Source: an uncultured Chloroflexaceae bacterium
Lineage (GTDB): Bacteria > Chloroflexota > Chloroflexia > Chloroflexales > Chloroflexaceae
DNA: 5,576 nt
Assembly: GCA_937141995.1 (NCBI GenBank)
Contig: CAKZQX010000768.1
Span: 1 to 5,576, forward strand
Direction: 5' to 3'
A program made the translations under genes and the position numbers. This document shows, piece after piece, positions 5,524 through 5,576 of the stretch (positions are counted from its first letter, which is position 1; the number at the start of each line of letters is the position of its first letter). The notes beneath the pieces are model-generated. The model was not told the DNA's origin. It worked only from the letters and a program-made list of their open reading frames with translations, and ran no database searches.

Positions 5524-5576
5524 TTAGGGGCGGACAGCACAGGTGTTTTGCATACAAAGGCGTGAGAAGATGACAG
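5524..5576. other. sequence beyond the MFS break, possible inserted-element end
   Basis: From 5524 to the window edge the sequence no longer resembles the missing part of the transporter in any frame of the minus strand. The transition is sharp, right after codons for TRERLGYA, as expected for an insertion or rearrangement junction. The stretch is too short to identify an insertion sequence or a terminal repeat. Confidence 0.35.

Overview
The window looks like a bacterial chromosomal fragment or contig of fairly high GC. The gene set, lipoprotein signals and intergenic style would suit an aerobic or phototrophic Chloroflexota (Chloroflexia) member. That placement is an impression from family content and was not tested.

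Left edge (1-662). This part is mostly non-coding. It holds a long, nearly perfect stem-loop (62-145), a short minus-strand gene for a 48-residue single-span membrane protein (177-323) with a good ribosome binding site, and an AT-rich intergenic stretch. That stretch ends in a terminator-like hairpin (614-656) just past the gene for a SCO protein.

Copper/cytochrome oxidase maturation block (663-3019, all minus strand). In transcription order it contains an unrecognised small membrane protein with clustered Cys and His residues (3019-2612), a PCuAC-type copper chaperone lipoprotein with an extra Met/His-rich insert (2448-1858), a class I cytochrome c lipoprotein (1798-1349) and a SCO1/SenC lipoprotein (1325-663). 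PCuAC and SCO are the known pair that loads the CuA centre of cytochrome c oxidase subunit II. The small cytochrome c may be an electron carrier to the oxidase. The block probably starts from a promoter at 3058-3086 and ends at the 614-656 hairpin. The oxidase itself is not in the window.

Right half (3090-5576). A divergent promoter (TATAAT with an extended -10) drives an alpha/beta-hydrolase-fold protein (3159-4055). It keeps the Asp and His of the triad but has Ala in place of the nucleophilic Ser, and its cap region carries a tandem 21-bp repeat encoding a Trp-rich heptapeptide. Next comes a decayed plus-strand membrane protein split over two frames by apparently compensating indels (about 4130-4560). 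Last is a convergent major-facilitator transporter gene (4666-5523) that has lost its first four or so helices. Its frame hits a stop at 5524-5526, and the remaining 50 bases do not look like MFS coding sequence; they may be the end of an inserted element. The right half therefore looks like a region of gene decay next to an intact metal-handling operon.
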